Shown one piece after another: positions 28,184 through 37,065 of a DNA stretch of 64,000 bases (positions are counted from its first letter, which is position 1; every line of letters begins with the position of its first letter). Position numbers and translations under genes: made by a program. Source of the stretch: Sulfurospirillum arcachonense DSM 9755 (GTDB lineage Bacteria; Campylobacterota; Campylobacteria; Campylobacterales; Sulfurospirillaceae); contig NZ_JFBL01000004.1 of assembly GCF_000597725.1 (NCBI RefSeq), positions 1-64,000 of the forward strand, in the 5' to 3' direction. Below the pieces are notes generated by a model. It saw only the letters and a program-made list of their open reading frames with translations, was not told the DNA's origin and did not search any database.

Positions 28184-28189
28184 TATAAT
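28184..28189 (+). promoter_or_regulatory. Probable -10 box for ccoI
   Basis: A perfect TATAAT lies 31 bp upstream of the ccoI start, in the divergent gap. Confidence 0.45.
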
Positions 28190-28220
28190 GACAAATTAAA
28201 AACAATTGAAAGAAAAATAA

Positions 28221-30596
28221 ATGTCCAAAAGAAAATGTGATCATTGTCATTTAGAATATGATGAAAATGTTCTTATAAATGATAGTGGAAAATATTTTTG
28301 TTGCAAAGGTTGTCAAGGAATTTATCACCTTTTACAAGATGAAGGGTTAGATAGTTTTTATAAAAAAATGGGTGAAAATTCCATAGAACCTCCAAAAGAA
28401 TTGCATGATGATATTAATAAGTTTGATTTAGATGGTTTTGTTAAAAAGTATGTCAAACAAAAGGATGGCTTTAGTGAAATATCTCTTATTATTGACGGTA
28501 TTCATTGTTCTGCTTGCGTTTGGCTTAATGAAAAAGTATTGCATAAAACAGCGGGTGTTGTAGAAGCCTCTATAAATCATACAAATAATAAAGCAAAGGT
28601 GATTTGGGACAATGAAACCATAAAACTCTCCGAGATTATACAAACTATAAGGAATATAGGCTATAACGCTTATCCATATGATGCAAGTATGCAAGAAGAA
28701 CAAGCTAATGCAAAACGAAGAGATTATTATTCTAGACTTTTAGTAGGTGTTTTTACTACTATGAATATTATGTGGATTGCAATTGCTCAATATGGAGGCT
28801 ATTTTACTGGTATGAGGGCTGATATAAAAAGTATATTAAATTTTGCAGAGTTTATTTTAGCAACACCTGCTCTTTTTTATACAGGAGGTATCTTTTTTAA
28901 AGGTTCGTACTATGCTTTAAAAAACCGTTTTGTTAATATGGATTTACTTGTAGTCAGTGGAGCTTTAAGTGCATATCTGTTTTCAATATACTCTATGTTT
29001 AGTGGACATGGGGAAGTTTATTTTGAATCAGTTACTATGATAATTACTTTTGTATTTGCTGGAAAATATCTTGAAGTTCTTACAAAGAAAAAAGCAGTTG
29101 ATACGATGGATAGCTTTAGTTCATTTGTTCCAAATGAAGTGAGTGTTATAAGGGATAATGAAAAAGTTATTATAGGTGTAGAAGCTGTAGAAGTTGGGGA
29201 TATTATAGAGTTAAGAGGTGGAGATAAAGTTGCTTGTGATGGAGTTATAGTGAGTGGTGAAGGCTCTTTTGATAATTCAACTTTAAGTGGAGAGAGTGAG
29301 CCTGTTTTATTAGGCTTAAATGACCAAATATTAAGTGGCTCTATTTGTGTGGATAGTGTTATAAGATATAAAGTATTAAAGCCTTATGCTTCTTCAACAC
29401 TGAGTAAAATAATCTCACTACTTGAAGACTCTATGGATAAAAAACCATATATAGAAAAGTTGGCAAATACTATATCTGGATATTTTTCAAGTGTAATTTT
29501 GGTTTTAGCAGTACTTACTTTTTGTGGTTGGTTTTATTATACAAACTCTTTTGAATCAGCTTTAATAGTAGCAATTTCTGTAGTAGTTATAGCTTGTCCT
29601 TGTGCTTTGGGTCTTGCTACTCCAGTAGCTACTTTAGTAGGAATTTCAAAAGCTGCAAAAAAGGGAGTTTTGTTTAAAGAAGCAACTTTTTTAGAAACTA
29701 TTGCAAAATGTAGTACAGTTGTATTAGATAAAACAGGCACTATTACCAATGGAACTCCAAAAGTAGTAAGCTCTTTTATCCAAGAAAGTTTTGATAAATC
29801 TATACTCTATTCTCTGGTATGTCTTTCAACACATCCAATTAGTAAAGGTGTCAAAGAGTTTTTAACTGATGAAAAACTCTCATTTTATGATTTAGATGAT
29901 GTAAAAACAGTAGAAGCAAAAGGCATAAAAGCTCTTTATAAAGGAAAGTATATTTATGCGGGTAATTTAGTTTTTATGAAAGAAAATGGCTTTACATGTA
30001 AAGAAAATGCAAACTCCTATAGCCATCTTTTTGTTGTATATGATTCTATAGAAGTAGCACAATTTTCTTTACAAGATTTACCTAGAGATGGAGCTTTAAA
30101 AACAATAGAATATATGAAAAAAAGTGGCTTAAAGGTTATAATGCTTACAGGTGATAATGAGCAAGTTGCTAAAAAGATTGCTGATGAGGTAGGAATCAGT
30201 GAGTATAAATCCTCTCTTTTGCCTCAAGAAAAAGCCGAATATATTGCTAATCTTAGAAAAAGTGGTGAAAAAGTTGTTATGGTAGGAGATGGTATAAATG
30301 ACACTTTAGCTTTAGCAAATAGCGAAGTAGCAATAACTCTAGGCAGTGGCACAGATGTTGCCGTGAATGTAAGTGATATAGTGCTTATAAATGATTCTTT
30401 TGAAGGATTAAAAACCGTGTTTGAAATTTCAAAAAGTACTTTTTCAAAAGTTAAACAAAATTTAGCAATTTCTATTTTGTATAACGTAATAACAATTCCT
30501 TTAGCAATGGCAGGTTTTGTTATCCCTTTAATAGCTGCATTGAGTATGTCGTTTAGTTCTTTGATAGTAGTTGGAAATTCAATGAGGATAAAATGA
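28221..30596 (+). CDS. ccoI: Copper-transporting P-type ATPase, CcoI/FixI type
   Basis: This inner-membrane pump supplies copper for cbb3 cytochrome oxidase assembly. The 791-residue protein starts with a four-Cys zinc-finger-like module (CDHC near residue 6 and CCKGC near 28-32), typical of CcoI. An HMA domain follows with GIHCSACVW, then eight membrane helices with the CPC metal site in ACPCALGLATP. It has the phosphorylation motif DKTGT, the HP motif (STHPISKG) and MVGDGIND. ccoS follows after 13 bp, confirming the role. Order and neighbours match C. jejuni. Confidence 0.95.
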   Translation: MSKRKCDHCHLEYDENVLINDSGKYFCCKGCQGIYHLLQDEGLDSFYKKMGENSIEPPKELHDDINKFDLDGFVKKYVKQKDGFSEISLIIDGIHCSACVWLNEKVLHKTAGVVEASINHTNNKAKVIWDNETIKLSEIIQTIRNIGYNAYPYDASMQEEQANAKRRDYYSRLLVGVFTTMNIMWIAIAQYGGYFTGMRADIKSILNFAEFILATPALFYTGGIFFKGSYYALKNRFVNMDLLVVSGALSAYLFSIYSMFSGHGEVYFESVTMIITFVFAGKYLEVLTKKKAVDTMDSFSSFVPNEVSVIRDNEKVIIGVEAVEVGDIIELRGGDKVACDGVIVSGEGSFDNSTLSGESEPVLLGLNDQILSGSICVDSVIRYKVLKPYASSTLSKIISLLEDSMDKKPYIEKLANTISGYFSSVILVLAVLTFCGWFYYTNSFESALIVAISVVVIACPCALGLATPVATLVGISKAAKKGVLFKEATFLETIAKCSTVVLDKTGTITNGTPKVVSSFIQESFDKSILYSLVCLSTHPISKGVKEFLTDEKLSFYDLDDVKTVEAKGIKALYKGKYIYAGNLVFMKENGFTCKENANSYSHLFVVYDSIEVAQFSLQDLPRDGALKTIEYMKKSGLKVIMLTGDNEQVAKKIADEVGISEYKSSLLPQEKAEYIANLRKSGEKVVMVGDGINDTLALANSEVAITLGSGTDVAVNVSDIVLINDSFEGLKTVFEISKSTFSKVKQNLAISILYNVITIPLAMAGFVIPLIAALSMSFSSLIVVGNSMRIK
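29991..30002. repeat. Dispersed palindrome copy in ccoI
   Basis: A perfect TTTACATGTAAA copy. It encodes Phe-Thr-Cys-Lys in the nucleotide-binding domain, a poorly conserved loop. Confidence 0.8.
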
Positions 30597-30609
30597 GAGG
30601 AACACTTAA

Positions 30610-30852
30610 ATGGATAATTGGGTAGTTGCAATGATGTTAACAGCTTCAACACTTCTTGGAGCATTTGGTCTTTGGGCACTTTTATGGGGATTAAAAACAG
30701 GACAATTTGATGATCCTAAAAAGTTTTTAGATGGAGCTCAATTAGACAGTGAAGAAGCTTTGCATGATGCTATAGATATGGAAAATAAGAAAAAAGACAT
30801 TTTAGAAAAAAGAGAAGAGAAAAAGGAGAACGCTTATCGTCCTCCTGATTAA
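30610..30852 (+). CDS. ccoS: cbb3-type cytochrome oxidase assembly protein CcoS
   Basis: This 80-residue protein has one N-terminal membrane helix (about residues 5-27, ending LLWGLKTGQFDD) followed by DPKKFLDG, the CcoS/FixS signature, and a charged tail. CcoS is needed for cofactor insertion into cbb3 oxidase. It follows ccoI closely and shares its transcript. The gene is convergent with the cytochrome gene, only 4 bp apart. Confidence 0.92.
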   Translation: MDNWVVAMMLTASTLLGAFGLWALLWGLKTGQFDDPKKFLDGAQLDSEEALHDAIDMENKKKDILEKREEKKENAYRPPD

Positions 30853-30856
30853 ATAT

Positions 30857-31153
30857 TTATTTTAAACCAGCAATATATGCAGATACTGCTTTTATTTGAG
30901 CATCATCATATGAAGCTACTTGACCCTTCATAAGAGCTTTCATTGCTTTTCCATAAGTACCTTTTTTATAACCGTGAAGTGCTGCTTCTATTTTAGCTGC
31001 ATCCCAACCTTGGATAACTTCTGATTTATTTAAAGCTTTTTTTTCAGCTTTTGCACCGTGACATGCCGCACATTTTTTATAAAGTGATGCACCATCTGCT
31101 GCCATAAGCGTTGAAGCTGCCGCAATCATTAATGCTAATGATAATTTTTTCAT
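30857..31153 (-). CDS. Small periplasmic cytochrome c (c553-like)
   Basis: This is a 98-residue class I cytochrome c. It has a signal peptide (cleavage about after residue 18), the haem site CAACH at residues 28-32 and a likely axial Met in the MKALMKGQV segment. Such cytochromes carry electrons from the bc1 complex to cbb3 oxidase or to cytochrome c peroxidase. Both partners are represented in this window (CcoI/CcoS for the oxidase and the peroxidase at 3,669). Confidence 0.9.
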   Translation of the reverse strand: MKKLSLALMIAAASTLMAADGASLYKKCAACHGAKAEKKALNKSEVIQGWDAAKIEAALHGYKKGTYGKAMKALMKGQVASYDDAQIKAVSAYIAGLK

Positions 31154-31181
31154 TCTTACTCCTAGATATAATTTGAGATAA

Positions 31182-31187
31182 ATTATA
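31182..31187 (-). promoter_or_regulatory. Probable -10 box for the cytochrome c gene
   Basis: TATAAT on the minus strand, 28 bp upstream of the cytochrome start codon. Confidence 0.4.
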
Positions 31188-31257
31188 TCGCATTTGGCTT
31201 TAACATTGCTTACTTATTAGCTTTAATGCTAGGACTGAGGTAAATATAATTTTTTTT

Positions 31258-31266
31258 TGCTATAAT
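31258..31266 (+). promoter_or_regulatory. Extended -10 promoter for the TPR-like gene and ADP-heptose operon
   Basis: TGCTATAAT, an extended -10, follows a T9 run and lies 26 bp upstream of the start at 31293. The downstream genes up to the heptosyltransferase are close together, so this may drive them all. Confidence 0.5.
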
Positions 31267-31292
31267 TATTTTAAGATAAGTGTGAGGTAAAT

Positions 31293-31994
31293 ATGAGATT
31301 AATGTTATTGTTTTTATTATTGTTTGGTGTGTTAGAAGCGAATGTTAATATAGTTTGTAAAGCTGGAAGTATGGATGCGACGAGTGCAAAAAAGTATATT
31401 AAGAAGTTTTTAGCAAGTCAGCCAGATAATATAGAATGTATCATAAAACTAGCAGATATTTATTTAAAAAGTGGGGAGTTACTCCAAGGATATAAACTTG
31501 TAACACAAGCGTATAACGTAAATCCATATGCAGTTGAGCATAGTTCTATATCAAATATTCTACCTTATGCTATGAAAATGACAAAACTAGAAGAAAGAGC
31601 AAAACAGAATAATGATGTTAATTTGTGGAATAAATTAGGCAACATTTTTTTTGATATGGGCATTTATGGAGAGTCAATTTCTGCCTATAAAAATAGTTTA
31701 GCTTTAGATGAAAATCAAGTAGATGTAAGTTTAAAATTAGCTTTATGTTATAAAAAAAGTAATAAAATTGATAAAGCAATAGAGCAATTAAAAACTTTAA
31801 TAAGCCATAATAGTGAAAATTTTTATGCGAATTATTATATAGGTAAACTTTTATTATATTCTCAAAGAGATGAACAAAGTGCAAAAAAACATTTGATGGA
31901 TGCACAAAAAATTTTAATATCTTCAAAAGGTAATTTTACAGCTAAAGAGTATCCTTATTTTATGAAAGATATAACTTTAGAATTAGGCAAATAG
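31293..31994 (+). CDS. Secreted TPR-repeat protein
   Basis: This 233-residue protein has an N-terminal signal sequence (about residues 1-16) and helical repeats of tetratricopeptide type. The clearest are WNKLGNIFFDMGIYGESISAY and VDVSLKLALCYKKSNKIDKAIEQL. It probably acts as a protein-binding scaffold in the periplasm. The partner is unknown. It lies 13 bp upstream of gmhB, at the head of the heptose operon. Confidence 0.8.
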   Translation: MRLMLLFLLLFGVLEANVNIVCKAGSMDATSAKKYIKKFLASQPDNIECIIKLADIYLKSGELLQGYKLVTQAYNVNPYAVEHSSISNILPYAMKMTKLEERAKQNNDVNLWNKLGNIFFDMGIYGESISAYKNSLALDENQVDVSLKLALCYKKSNKIDKAIEQLKTLISHNSENFYANYYIGKLLLYSQRDEQSAKKHLMDAQKILISSKGNFTAKEYPYFMKDITLELGK

Positions 31995-32007
31995 GGTATA
32001 ATACCCT

Positions 32008-32517
32008 ATGAAAAAAGCAATATTTTTAGACCGTGATGGCATTATAAATGTAGACCACTCTTATGTATATAAAATAGAAGATTTTGAGTTTTGTGAAGGT
32101 GTTTTTCAAACACTCAAATATTTTCAATCACTAAATTACTCTCTTTTTATAGTAACAAATCAATCAGGAATAGGCAGAGGATACTATACTCAAGAAAATT
32201 TTGAGAAACTTACTTCTTGGATGATTGATGCTTTTACATGTAAAGATATAAAAATCACAAAAGTATACCATTGTCCACACTCTCCGCAAGAAGGATGCAG
32301 TTGCAGAAAACCTCAAATCGGCATGTTTGAGCAAGCTCAAAATGAATTTGATATAGATATGCACAATTCATGGATGATAGGTGATAAAACAAGTGATATA
32401 CAAGCAGGAATAAACGCAAATATACCCAATACAATCTTCGTAAACACTCTTATATGTAAAGACGCTAAATATAATGTTAAATCAATCTTAGATACAATAG
32501 ACATCATAAAAAAATAG
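32008..32517 (+). CDS. gmhB: D-glycero-D-manno-heptose-1,7-bisphosphate 7-phosphatase
   Basis: This HAD-family phosphatase is a middle step of ADP-heptose synthesis for the LPS inner core. The 169-residue protein has the catalytic DxD in FLDRDGIIN (Asp8, Asp10), the second motif VTNQSGIGRG, and zinc-ligand cysteines in CPHSPQEGCSCRKP. The final Asp motif is in MIGDKTSDI. It is followed by hldD, hldE and gmhA, so all four pathway genes are together. Confidence 0.94.
   Translation: MKKAIFLDRDGIINVDHSYVYKIEDFEFCEGVFQTLKYFQSLNYSLFIVTNQSGIGRGYYTQENFEKLTSWMIDAFTCKDIKITKVYHCPHSPQEGCSCRKPQIGMFEQAQNEFDIDMHNSWMIGDKTSDIQAGINANIPNTIFVNTLICKDAKYNVKSILDTIDIIKK
32233..32244. repeat. Dispersed palindrome copy in gmhB
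   Basis: A perfect TTTACATGTAAA copy. It encodes Phe-Thr-Cys-Lys between the second and zinc motifs, a variable loop. Confidence 0.8.
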
Positions 32518-32525
32518 GAATATTA

Positions 32526-33521
32526 ATGATATATAATGATATAGATTTTAATACAAAAAAAGTTTTGATTACAGGTGGTGCTGGATTTATAGGAAGTAAT
32601 TTAGCTTTTTATTTTCAAGAAAATTTTCCTGAGTGCGAAGTAGTTGTGTTTGATAAGTTTAGAAGTGAAGAGACATTTTCAAATGGTAATTTAAAAAGTT
32701 TTGGACATTTTAAAAATCTTCTTGGTTTTCATGGAGAAATTATTAGTGGAGATATAAATTGTGCTAGTGATATAGAGAAACTAAAAACATATAACTTTGA
32801 TTATATCTTTCATCAAGCTGCAATCTCTGATACTACTGTTATGGACCAAGCCATTATGGTTCAAACCAATGTAAATGCATTTAAAACTTTGCTTGATATG
32901 GCAATAGATATGAATGCAAATATGATTTATGCTTCAAGTGCTGCAACTTATGGGGATAGTGATGTTTTTAGTATAGGATATGAAAAACCAAATAATGTAT
33001 ATGGATTTTCAAAATTAATGATGGATAATTTAGCCTATAAATATATGAAAAAGTCTCCAATCTCTATTGTAGGTTTAAGATATTTTAATGTTTATGGAGA
33101 GCGAGAATTTTTTAAAAATAAAACAGCTTCTATGGTTTTACAATTTGGTTTGCAACTCTTAAGTGGTAAAAATGCAAAACTTTTTGAAGGAAGCGATAAA
33201 ATCAGAAGAGATTTTATCTACATACAAGACGTTATACAAGCAAATATAAAAGCATGTGAACCTAAAAAAAGTGGTGTATATAATGTGGGTACTGGAAATG
33301 CAAGAAGTTTTCAAGACATCGTAGATACAATCAAAAATGAATTAAATATACAAATAACTGATGAGTATATTCCAAATCCATTTATTGGACAGTATCAGTT
33401 TTTTACTGAGGCTGATATATCTTTAAGTGAAGAATTTTTAGAGTATAAACCAAGATTTTCTTTAGAAGAGGGAATAAAATCTTATATAAATGAAATAAAA
33501 AGAATAGATAAAAATGGATAG
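32526..33521 (+). CDS. hldD: ADP-L-glycero-D-manno-heptose-6-epimerase
   Basis: This enzyme inverts carbon 6 of ADP-heptose, the last step before heptosyl transfer. The 331-residue extended short-chain dehydrogenase has GGAGFIGSNLA near the N-terminus, the HQAAISDTT and SSAATYG segments typical of HldD/RfaD, and the catalytic Tyr-x3-Lys in YGFSKLMMD. The RYFNVYG substrate region follows. It overlaps hldE by 8 nt. Confidence 0.95.
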   Translation: MIYNDIDFNTKKVLITGGAGFIGSNLAFYFQENFPECEVVVFDKFRSEETFSNGNLKSFGHFKNLLGFHGEIISGDINCASDIEKLKTYNFDYIFHQAAISDTTVMDQAIMVQTNVNAFKTLLDMAIDMNANMIYASSAATYGDSDVFSIGYEKPNNVYGFSKLMMDNLAYKYMKKSPISIVGLRYFNVYGEREFFKNKTASMVLQFGLQLLSGKNAKLFEGSDKIRRDFIYIQDVIQANIKACEPKKSGVYNVGTGNARSFQDIVDTIKNELNIQITDEYIPNPFIGQYQFFTEADISLSEEFLEYKPRFSLEEGIKSYINEIKRIDKNG

Positions 33522-34929
33522 ATTAAAAAGTTATAAGCCACGTATTTTAGTTGTTGGTGATTTGATGCTTGATCACTATCTTTGGGGAAATTGTGAGAGA
33601 ATTTCACCAGAAGCTCCTGTTCAAGTAGTAGATGTAAAAAAAGAGACAACAGTACTTGGTGGAGCAGGTAATGTTATCAATAACCTATTAGCAATGGGTG
33701 CAAATGTAAATGTTTTAAGTGTTATTGGTGAAGATAGTAACGGGGAAGAGCTTTTAGAGATGCTTAGTGACTCTGGTGCAGATGCAAGCCAACTTGTTAA
33801 GAAAAAAGGTCGAAATACAAGTAAAAAAAGCCGTGTCATAGCAGCACATCAACAAATCATAAGATACGATAGTGAGTCTAAAAATGATATAGATGAAAAA
33901 AGTGAAATGGAACTTTTTAATAGATTTAAAAAAATTATAACAGATGTTGATGCTCTTTTACTTTCTGATTATGGAAAAGGTGTTTTGACAGAATCTCTTA
34001 CATGTAAACTCATAAAGTGTGCAAAAAAACATGAAAAATTTATTTTAGTTGATCCAAAAGGAGAAGACTACAGTAAGTATAAAGGTGCAACGCTTATAAC
34101 ACCAAATAAAAAAGAAGCTGTCTTAGCTACAAAGATAGATATACAAGATGAACAAAGTTTATATGAAGCAGGGGAGTTACTAAAAGACTCTTTAGAACTT
34201 GATTATACGATTATTACTCTTAGTGAAGATGGTATGGCTATATTTGGAGAAGAGGTGACTAAGGTACCAACAGTTGCTAGAGAAGTTTTTGATGTAACAG
34301 GAGCTGGGGATACTGTACTAGCTTCTTTTGGATATGCTTTATCTTGTGGACTAGATATAAAAGAAGCAGCTTTGTTTGCAACAAGTGCAGCAGCAGTTGT
34401 AGTTGGAAAACTTGGAAGTGCAACTGTGAGTTTAGATGAAGTAGATATGTATGAACAAAGTTTAAGAAGTGCTAAAGCAGATAGTAAAATAAAAACAAAA
34501 GAAGAAATTAGTAAATTATTGGAAAAGTTTAGAGATAAAAAAATAGTGTTTACTAATGGCTGTTTTGATATTCTTCATGTTGGGCATGTGAAATACCTTG
34601 AAATTGCAAAAAGTTTTGGAGATATGCTTATAGTGGGTCTAAATTCTGATGATTCAGTTAAAAGACTTAAAGGTGAGAGTAGGCCAATAAATCCTAGTGA
34701 AGATAGGGCATATGTTTTAAGTGCACTTGAGTCAGTAAGTTTTGTAGTTGAGTTTGAAGAAGATACCCCTTATGAGCTTATAAGCATAGTACAACCTGAT
34801 GTTTTAGTAAAAGGTGGAGACTATGAAGGAAAAGTTGTAGTTGGAAGCGATATTGCAAAAGAAGTGAGATTGGTTGATTTTGTTGATGGAAAAAGTACTA
34901 CAAATATAATTAAAAAGGCACAGTTATGA
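33514..34929 (+). CDS. hldE: Bifunctional heptose-7-phosphate kinase / heptose-1-phosphate adenylyltransferase
   Basis: The N-terminal domain (about 1-315) is a ribokinase-type sugar kinase with GGAGNVINNLLAMG and the catalytic GAGDTVLASF. The C-terminal domain (about 340-471) is a nucleotidyltransferase with FTNGCFDILHVGHVKYL and GESRPINP. Together they make ADP-heptose from heptose-7-phosphate, with GmhB acting between. The stop overlaps a 27-codon ORF (ATGA) that leads into gmhA. Confidence 0.96.
   Translation: MDRLKSYKPRILVVGDLMLDHYLWGNCERISPEAPVQVVDVKKETTVLGGAGNVINNLLAMGANVNVLSVIGEDSNGEELLEMLSDSGADASQLVKKKGRNTSKKSRVIAAHQQIIRYDSESKNDIDEKSEMELFNRFKKIITDVDALLLSDYGKGVLTESLTCKLIKCAKKHEKFILVDPKGEDYSKYKGATLITPNKKEAVLATKIDIQDEQSLYEAGELLKDSLELDYTIITLSEDGMAIFGEEVTKVPTVAREVFDVTGAGDTVLASFGYALSCGLDIKEAALFATSAAAVVVGKLGSATVSLDEVDMYEQSLRSAKADSKIKTKEEISKLLEKFRDKKIVFTNGCFDILHVGHVKYLEIAKSFGDMLIVGLNSDDSVKRLKGESRPINPSEDRAYVLSALESVSFVVEFEEDTPYELISIVQPDVLVKGGDYEGKVVVGSDIAKEVRLVDFVDGKSTTNIIKKAQL
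33998..34008. repeat. Dispersed palindrome copy in hldE
   Basis: TTACATGTAAA, encoding Leu-Thr-Cys-Lys in the kinase domain. Confidence 0.7.
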
Positions 34930-35009
34930 AAATTCTATGTGAAGCATTAGCTTTAGTGCAAGGAATTTTTTCGGGGCTTTGCTCAGGAAAAAGGAAACAA
35001 TTAATATGA
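34926..35009 (+). CDS. Possible 27-residue small ORF bridging hldE and gmhA
   Basis: The ATG overlaps the hldE stop (ATGA), and 27 codons later its TGA overlaps the gmhA ATG (ATGA again). The peptide contains [19 protein letters not shown]. Most of it lies over the structured repeat, so the frame may be incidental or may serve coupling through the hairpin. In the sister copy at 22,640 the same frame has a stop and no start, which argues against a conserved peptide. Confidence 0.35.
   Translation: MKILCEALALVQGIFSGLCSGKRKQLI
34950..35003 (+). repeat. 54-nt element with RNA hairpin, copy 2 (upstream of gmhA)
   Basis: This is the second copy of the element at 22640-22693. Arms 34966-34977 and 34981-34992 pair with one mismatch and a UUU loop. 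Compared with copy 1, two pairs change on both sides (A-U to G-C and A-U to C-G). The GGAAACAA ribosome-site stretch directly follows the stem and precedes the gmhA ATG at 35006. Confidence 0.7.
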
Positions 35010-35572
35010 TGGATATGATACAACGAGAGATGAATGCTCACAAAGAAGTGATAGAACTCACAATAGAGAATTTACAAAACCACATTTATACAGCATGTAT
35101 TATAGCAAGTGAAACAATTAAAAATGGTAATAAAATTTTACTTTGTGGTAATGGTGGAAGTGCTGCAGATGCGCAACACATAGCAGCTGAGTTAAGTGGA
35201 AGATATAAAACAGAACGTCGTGGACTTCCAGGAATTGCTCTTACGACTGATACATCAGTTTTAACAGCTGTCGGAAATGACTATGGATACGATAGAGTAT
35301 TTGAAAGACAAGTAGAAGCACTTGCTCGCGAGGGAGATTTGATAATAGGTATCTCAACAAGTGGCAATAGTAAAAATGTCTTAAGAGCTTTATCTCTTGG
35401 TAGAAATATGGGGTGTAAAACCATAGGCTTTTCTGGAGGCAATGGTGGTGCTATGAATGAATTTTGTGATATAAACTTAGTAATACCAAGTGATGATACA
35501 CCAAGAATTCAAGAGATGCATATTATGATAGGACATATTATTTGTCAAGATATAGATGATGAATGTAAATAA
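35006..35572 (+). CDS. gmhA: Sedoheptulose-7-phosphate isomerase
   Basis: This enzyme converts sedoheptulose-7-phosphate to heptose-7-phosphate, the first step of ADP-heptose synthesis. The 188-residue SIS-domain protein has [21 protein letters not shown] and [11 protein letters not shown], with the catalytic Glu and His regions intact. I start it at the ATG at 35006, which overlaps the small-ORF stop and follows AAGGAAACAA. The longer TTG frame from 34979 would run through the RNA hairpin. It overlaps the glycosyltransferase by 17 nt. Confidence 0.94.
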   Translation: MMDMIQREMNAHKEVIELTIENLQNHIYTACIIASETIKNGNKILLCGNGGSAADAQHIAAELSGRYKTERRGLPGIALTTDTSVLTAVGNDYGYDRVFERQVEALAREGDLIIGISTSGNSKNVLRALSLGRNMGCKTIGFSGGNGGAMNEFCDINLVIPSDDTPRIQEMHIMIGHIICQDIDDECK

Positions 35573-36506
35573 AATATTAGTCATACGCTATAGTGGTTTG
35601 GGTGATATAGTTATGTTACTTCAAACACTCAAAAAATTAAAAGAAAAATACAATAACTCTACAATAACACTTTTAACAGACCACTCTAATAGTGCTATTT
35701 TAAAAAATACCTGTGGAGTAATAGATGAGATTATCCCTATAAATCGGAAAGTATTTAAAGAAAAAAAAATAATTGCACTTTTAAAAGAACTTCAAAGTCT
35801 TTTTTTTAATGTAAGAAAAAAACAGTATGATTTACTTATAGACTTTCAAAATTTTGGAGAAACAGCAACAATAAGTTATTTAGCCAAAGCCACTGAAAAA
35901 ATAGGTGCTCCAAAAAAAGAAAAGTACTATTATGGTTATACAAAAATAGTTCAAAGAGATGAAAGTGGACATAGAAGCCAGTTTTTTAGTAGAATTGCAG
36001 AGGTGAGTGATAATTTAGACTTTTCAAAACTTTGTTTAGAATCTAATGGTGAAAAATATAAAAATTCTCTTTTAAAAAGATTAGATAAAAATAAAAAAAT
36101 TATTGGTTTAAACATAGGTTCAACTCAAGATAGTAGAAGATGGAGTGAGCAAAATTTTTATAAATTGGCAAAAGAGTTAGAAGAAAAATATAATATTTTA
36201 GTATTTATAGGACCTGCAGAGAAAAAATTTGAGAGTACTTTTAAAGATTTATATGTAGTAAAAGATACTTCATTAAATCAGCTTTGTGGAGCAATCTCAA
36301 TTTGTGATTATTTTGTTACTAATGATACTGGTCCAGCACATATAGCTGCTGGATTTGGTGTGCCAACTTTAACATTTTTTGAAATAGCTATAGATGAAAA
36401 TACAGGTGCATTAATAGATAAGAAACTATTTATAAAAAATACCAAAATTAATGAAATAAGTGTAAAAGAAGCCAAAGATAAGCTTCTGCAATTAACAAAT
36501 ATATAG
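35556..36506 (+). CDS. GT9-family heptosyltransferase (WaaF/WaaC-like)
   Basis: This 316-residue glycosyltransferase of family 9 adds heptose to the LPS inner core from ADP-heptose. It starts [19 protein letters not shown] and has the C-terminal nucleotide-binding [23 protein letters not shown]. The position after gmhA matches waaF in C. jejuni, but GT9 sequence alone does not distinguish heptosyltransferase I from II or later enzymes. It is convergent with the rfb operon and ends 8 bp from rfbC. Confidence 0.85.
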   Translation: MMNVNKILVIRYSGLGDIVMLLQTLKKLKEKYNNSTITLLTDHSNSAILKNTCGVIDEIIPINRKVFKEKKIIALLKELQSLFFNVRKKQYDLLIDFQNFGETATISYLAKATEKIGAPKKEKYYYGYTKIVQRDESGHRSQFFSRIAEVSDNLDFSKLCLESNGEKYKNSLLKRLDKNKKIIGLNIGSTQDSRRWSEQNFYKLAKELEEKYNILVFIGPAEKKFESTFKDLYVVKDTSLNQLCGAISICDYFVTNDTGPAHIAAGFGVPTLTFFEIAIDENTGALIDKKLFIKNTKINEISVKEAKDKLLQLTNI

Positions 36507-36513
36507 GTAGGTA

Positions 36514-37065
36514 TTAGTCAAAATACTCACTTTTTTTAAAAGTTGGTTGATCTAAATCTTTATGTGATAATTTTAGGTTATTTTTGTGAATTTGCCAATC
36601 TATTTGCAAACTTGAGTCATTAAAAGCTATTCCTCTATCATGCTCTGGTGAATAGTAATTGTCTACTTTATATGCAAAGATTGCTTCTTCACTTAGTACA
36701 ACAAACCCATGGGCAAATCCTTTTGGAATTAAGAGTTGTCTTTTATTTTCTTCTGTTAGTTCAATAGCTACATGTTTTCCAAACGTAGTACTATGTTTTC
36801 TTAAATCAACAGCAACATCAAGAATTTTACCTTTTATTACTCGAACTAGCTTTGTTTGGGCAAATGGTTCTAACTGATAATGAAGTCCTCTAAGGACTCC
36901 GTAGGATGATTTTGACTCATTGTCTTGGCAGAAATTTAAATTATATCCTAGAAAATTCTTTAACTTATCAGCTCTAAAAGTTTCAACAAAATAACCTCTA
37001 TTATCACCATGTACAGTGGGTTCACATATAATTACATCTTCAATTTTAGTTCTTTTAAAGATCAT
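36514..37065 (-). CDS. rfbC: dTDP-4-dehydrorhamnose 3,5-epimerase
   Basis: This is the third enzyme of dTDP-L-rhamnose synthesis. The 183-residue cupin has [15 protein letters not shown], the catalytic His in GVLRGLHYQ and the conserved [27 protein letters not shown] follows. Its start overlaps the rfbA end by 11 nt. It is the last gene of the long leftward operon. Confidence 0.96.
   Translation of the reverse strand: MIFKRTKIEDVIICEPTVHGDNRGYFVETFRADKLKNFLGYNLNFCQDNESKSSYGVLRGLHYQLEPFAQTKLVRVIKGKILDVAVDLRKHSTTFGKHVAIELTEENKRQLLIPKGFAHGFVVLSEEAIFAYKVDNYYSPEHDRGIAFNDSSLQIDWQIHKNNLKLSHKDLDQPTFKKSEYFD

Noticed and set aside
31198-31240. Imperfect GCTTTAA direct repeats upstream of the TPR gene as an operator
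   Set aside because: They are short and imperfect in AT-rich DNA, and no partner regulator is suggested.
34979-35005. Upstream extension of gmhA from a TTG at 34979
   Set aside because: It would translate through the RNA hairpin and add residues not seen in GmhA. The ATG at 35006 has a good ribosome site and overlaps the previous stop.
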